Positions 21,940-22,005 of a stretch of 22,005 bases of DNA are shown here, piece after piece. The position numbers were made by a program, and so were the translations under genes. Origin of the DNA: an uncultured Victivallales bacterium (lineage in GTDB: Bacteria > Verrucomicrobiota > Lentisphaeria > Oligosphaerales > JAFGRS01); assembly GCA_903834675.1 (NCBI GenBank), contig CAILKC010000216.1:1-22005 (forward strand). Reading direction: 5' to 3'. Each line of letters begins with the position of its first letter. Within the stretch, counting starts at the first letter, position 1. The notes below the pieces were generated by a model that saw only the letters and a list, made by a program, of their open reading frames with translations, did not search any database and had not been told where the DNA came from.

Positions 21940-22005
21940 CCGTAGGGGTTCGCTTGTCTGAGAACCGCAGAGGGTCGAGGGCCTGCCCGCCGTGGTGGGT
22001 CGATA

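Overview
The window is GC-rich bacterial chromosome with no rRNA, tRNA, CRISPR or phage genes. The gene set suggests a free-living member of the PVC group (Planctomycetota, Verrucomicrobiota, Lentisphaerota, Kiritimatiellota) or a nearby phylum. The clues are a PQQ-like propeller protein opening with a W-x-x-W-R-G-P-x-R-N-G motif, a very large secreted CBM9-like/TIM-barrel protein, short heptamer repeats, and large PAS-containing kinases beside an NtrC-type regulator. The phylum is an inference, not a demonstration.

Layout. 2-148: end of a ribbon-helix-helix antitoxin. 149-1350: mostly non-coding, with one unrecognised coding-like ORF, a degenerate inverted repeat and the control region of the next gene. 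1351-1965: lipoprotein. 2056-8554, minus strand: a signalling block made of a membrane sensor kinase (CHASE4-HAMP-PAS-PAS-kinase), an NtrC-type sigma54 activator and a soluble hybrid kinase (REC-PAS-kinase-REC). 9152-9706: a second lipoprotein with a transglutaminase-like Cys-His-Asp triad. 9708-10219: eroded IS4/Tn5-type transposase. 10344-11609, minus: PQQ-like beta-propeller protein. 11954-17850: compact livKHMGF-type ABC transporter operon ending in a degenerate phenylacetate-CoA-ligase-like protein. 17889-21779, minus: 1296-residue secreted carbohydrate-active-like protein.

The most interesting signal is regulatory. Three good sigma54 (-24/-12) promoters lie just where they would serve the sensor kinase (8756-8771, minus, 12 of 12 informative consensus positions) and the two lipoprotein genes that flank the signalling block (9067-9082, 11/12; 1265-1280, 10/12). 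About 130-170 bp upstream of all three -24 elements is a 14-bp palindrome, TGCAAG-N2-CTTGCA or TGCAA-N4-TTGCA, present twice before the first lipoprotein gene and once between the divergent kinase and second lipoprotein genes. That is the geometry of enhancer sites for an NtrC-type activator, and the activator gene lies between the two targets. I infer a self-contained regulon: sensor kinase -> NtrC-type regulator -> palindromic enhancer -> two envelope lipoproteins plus the kinase itself. I do not recognise it as a described system.

The liv operon carries a second oddity. Its last gene keeps the PaaK fold signature but has lost the ATP-binding P-loop serines/threonines, the ribose-binding Asp, the Arg/Asp-rich hinge motif and the C-terminal catalytic-lysine segment. 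It is probably a non-catalytic relative with a binding or regulatory role in uptake of the transporter's substrate.
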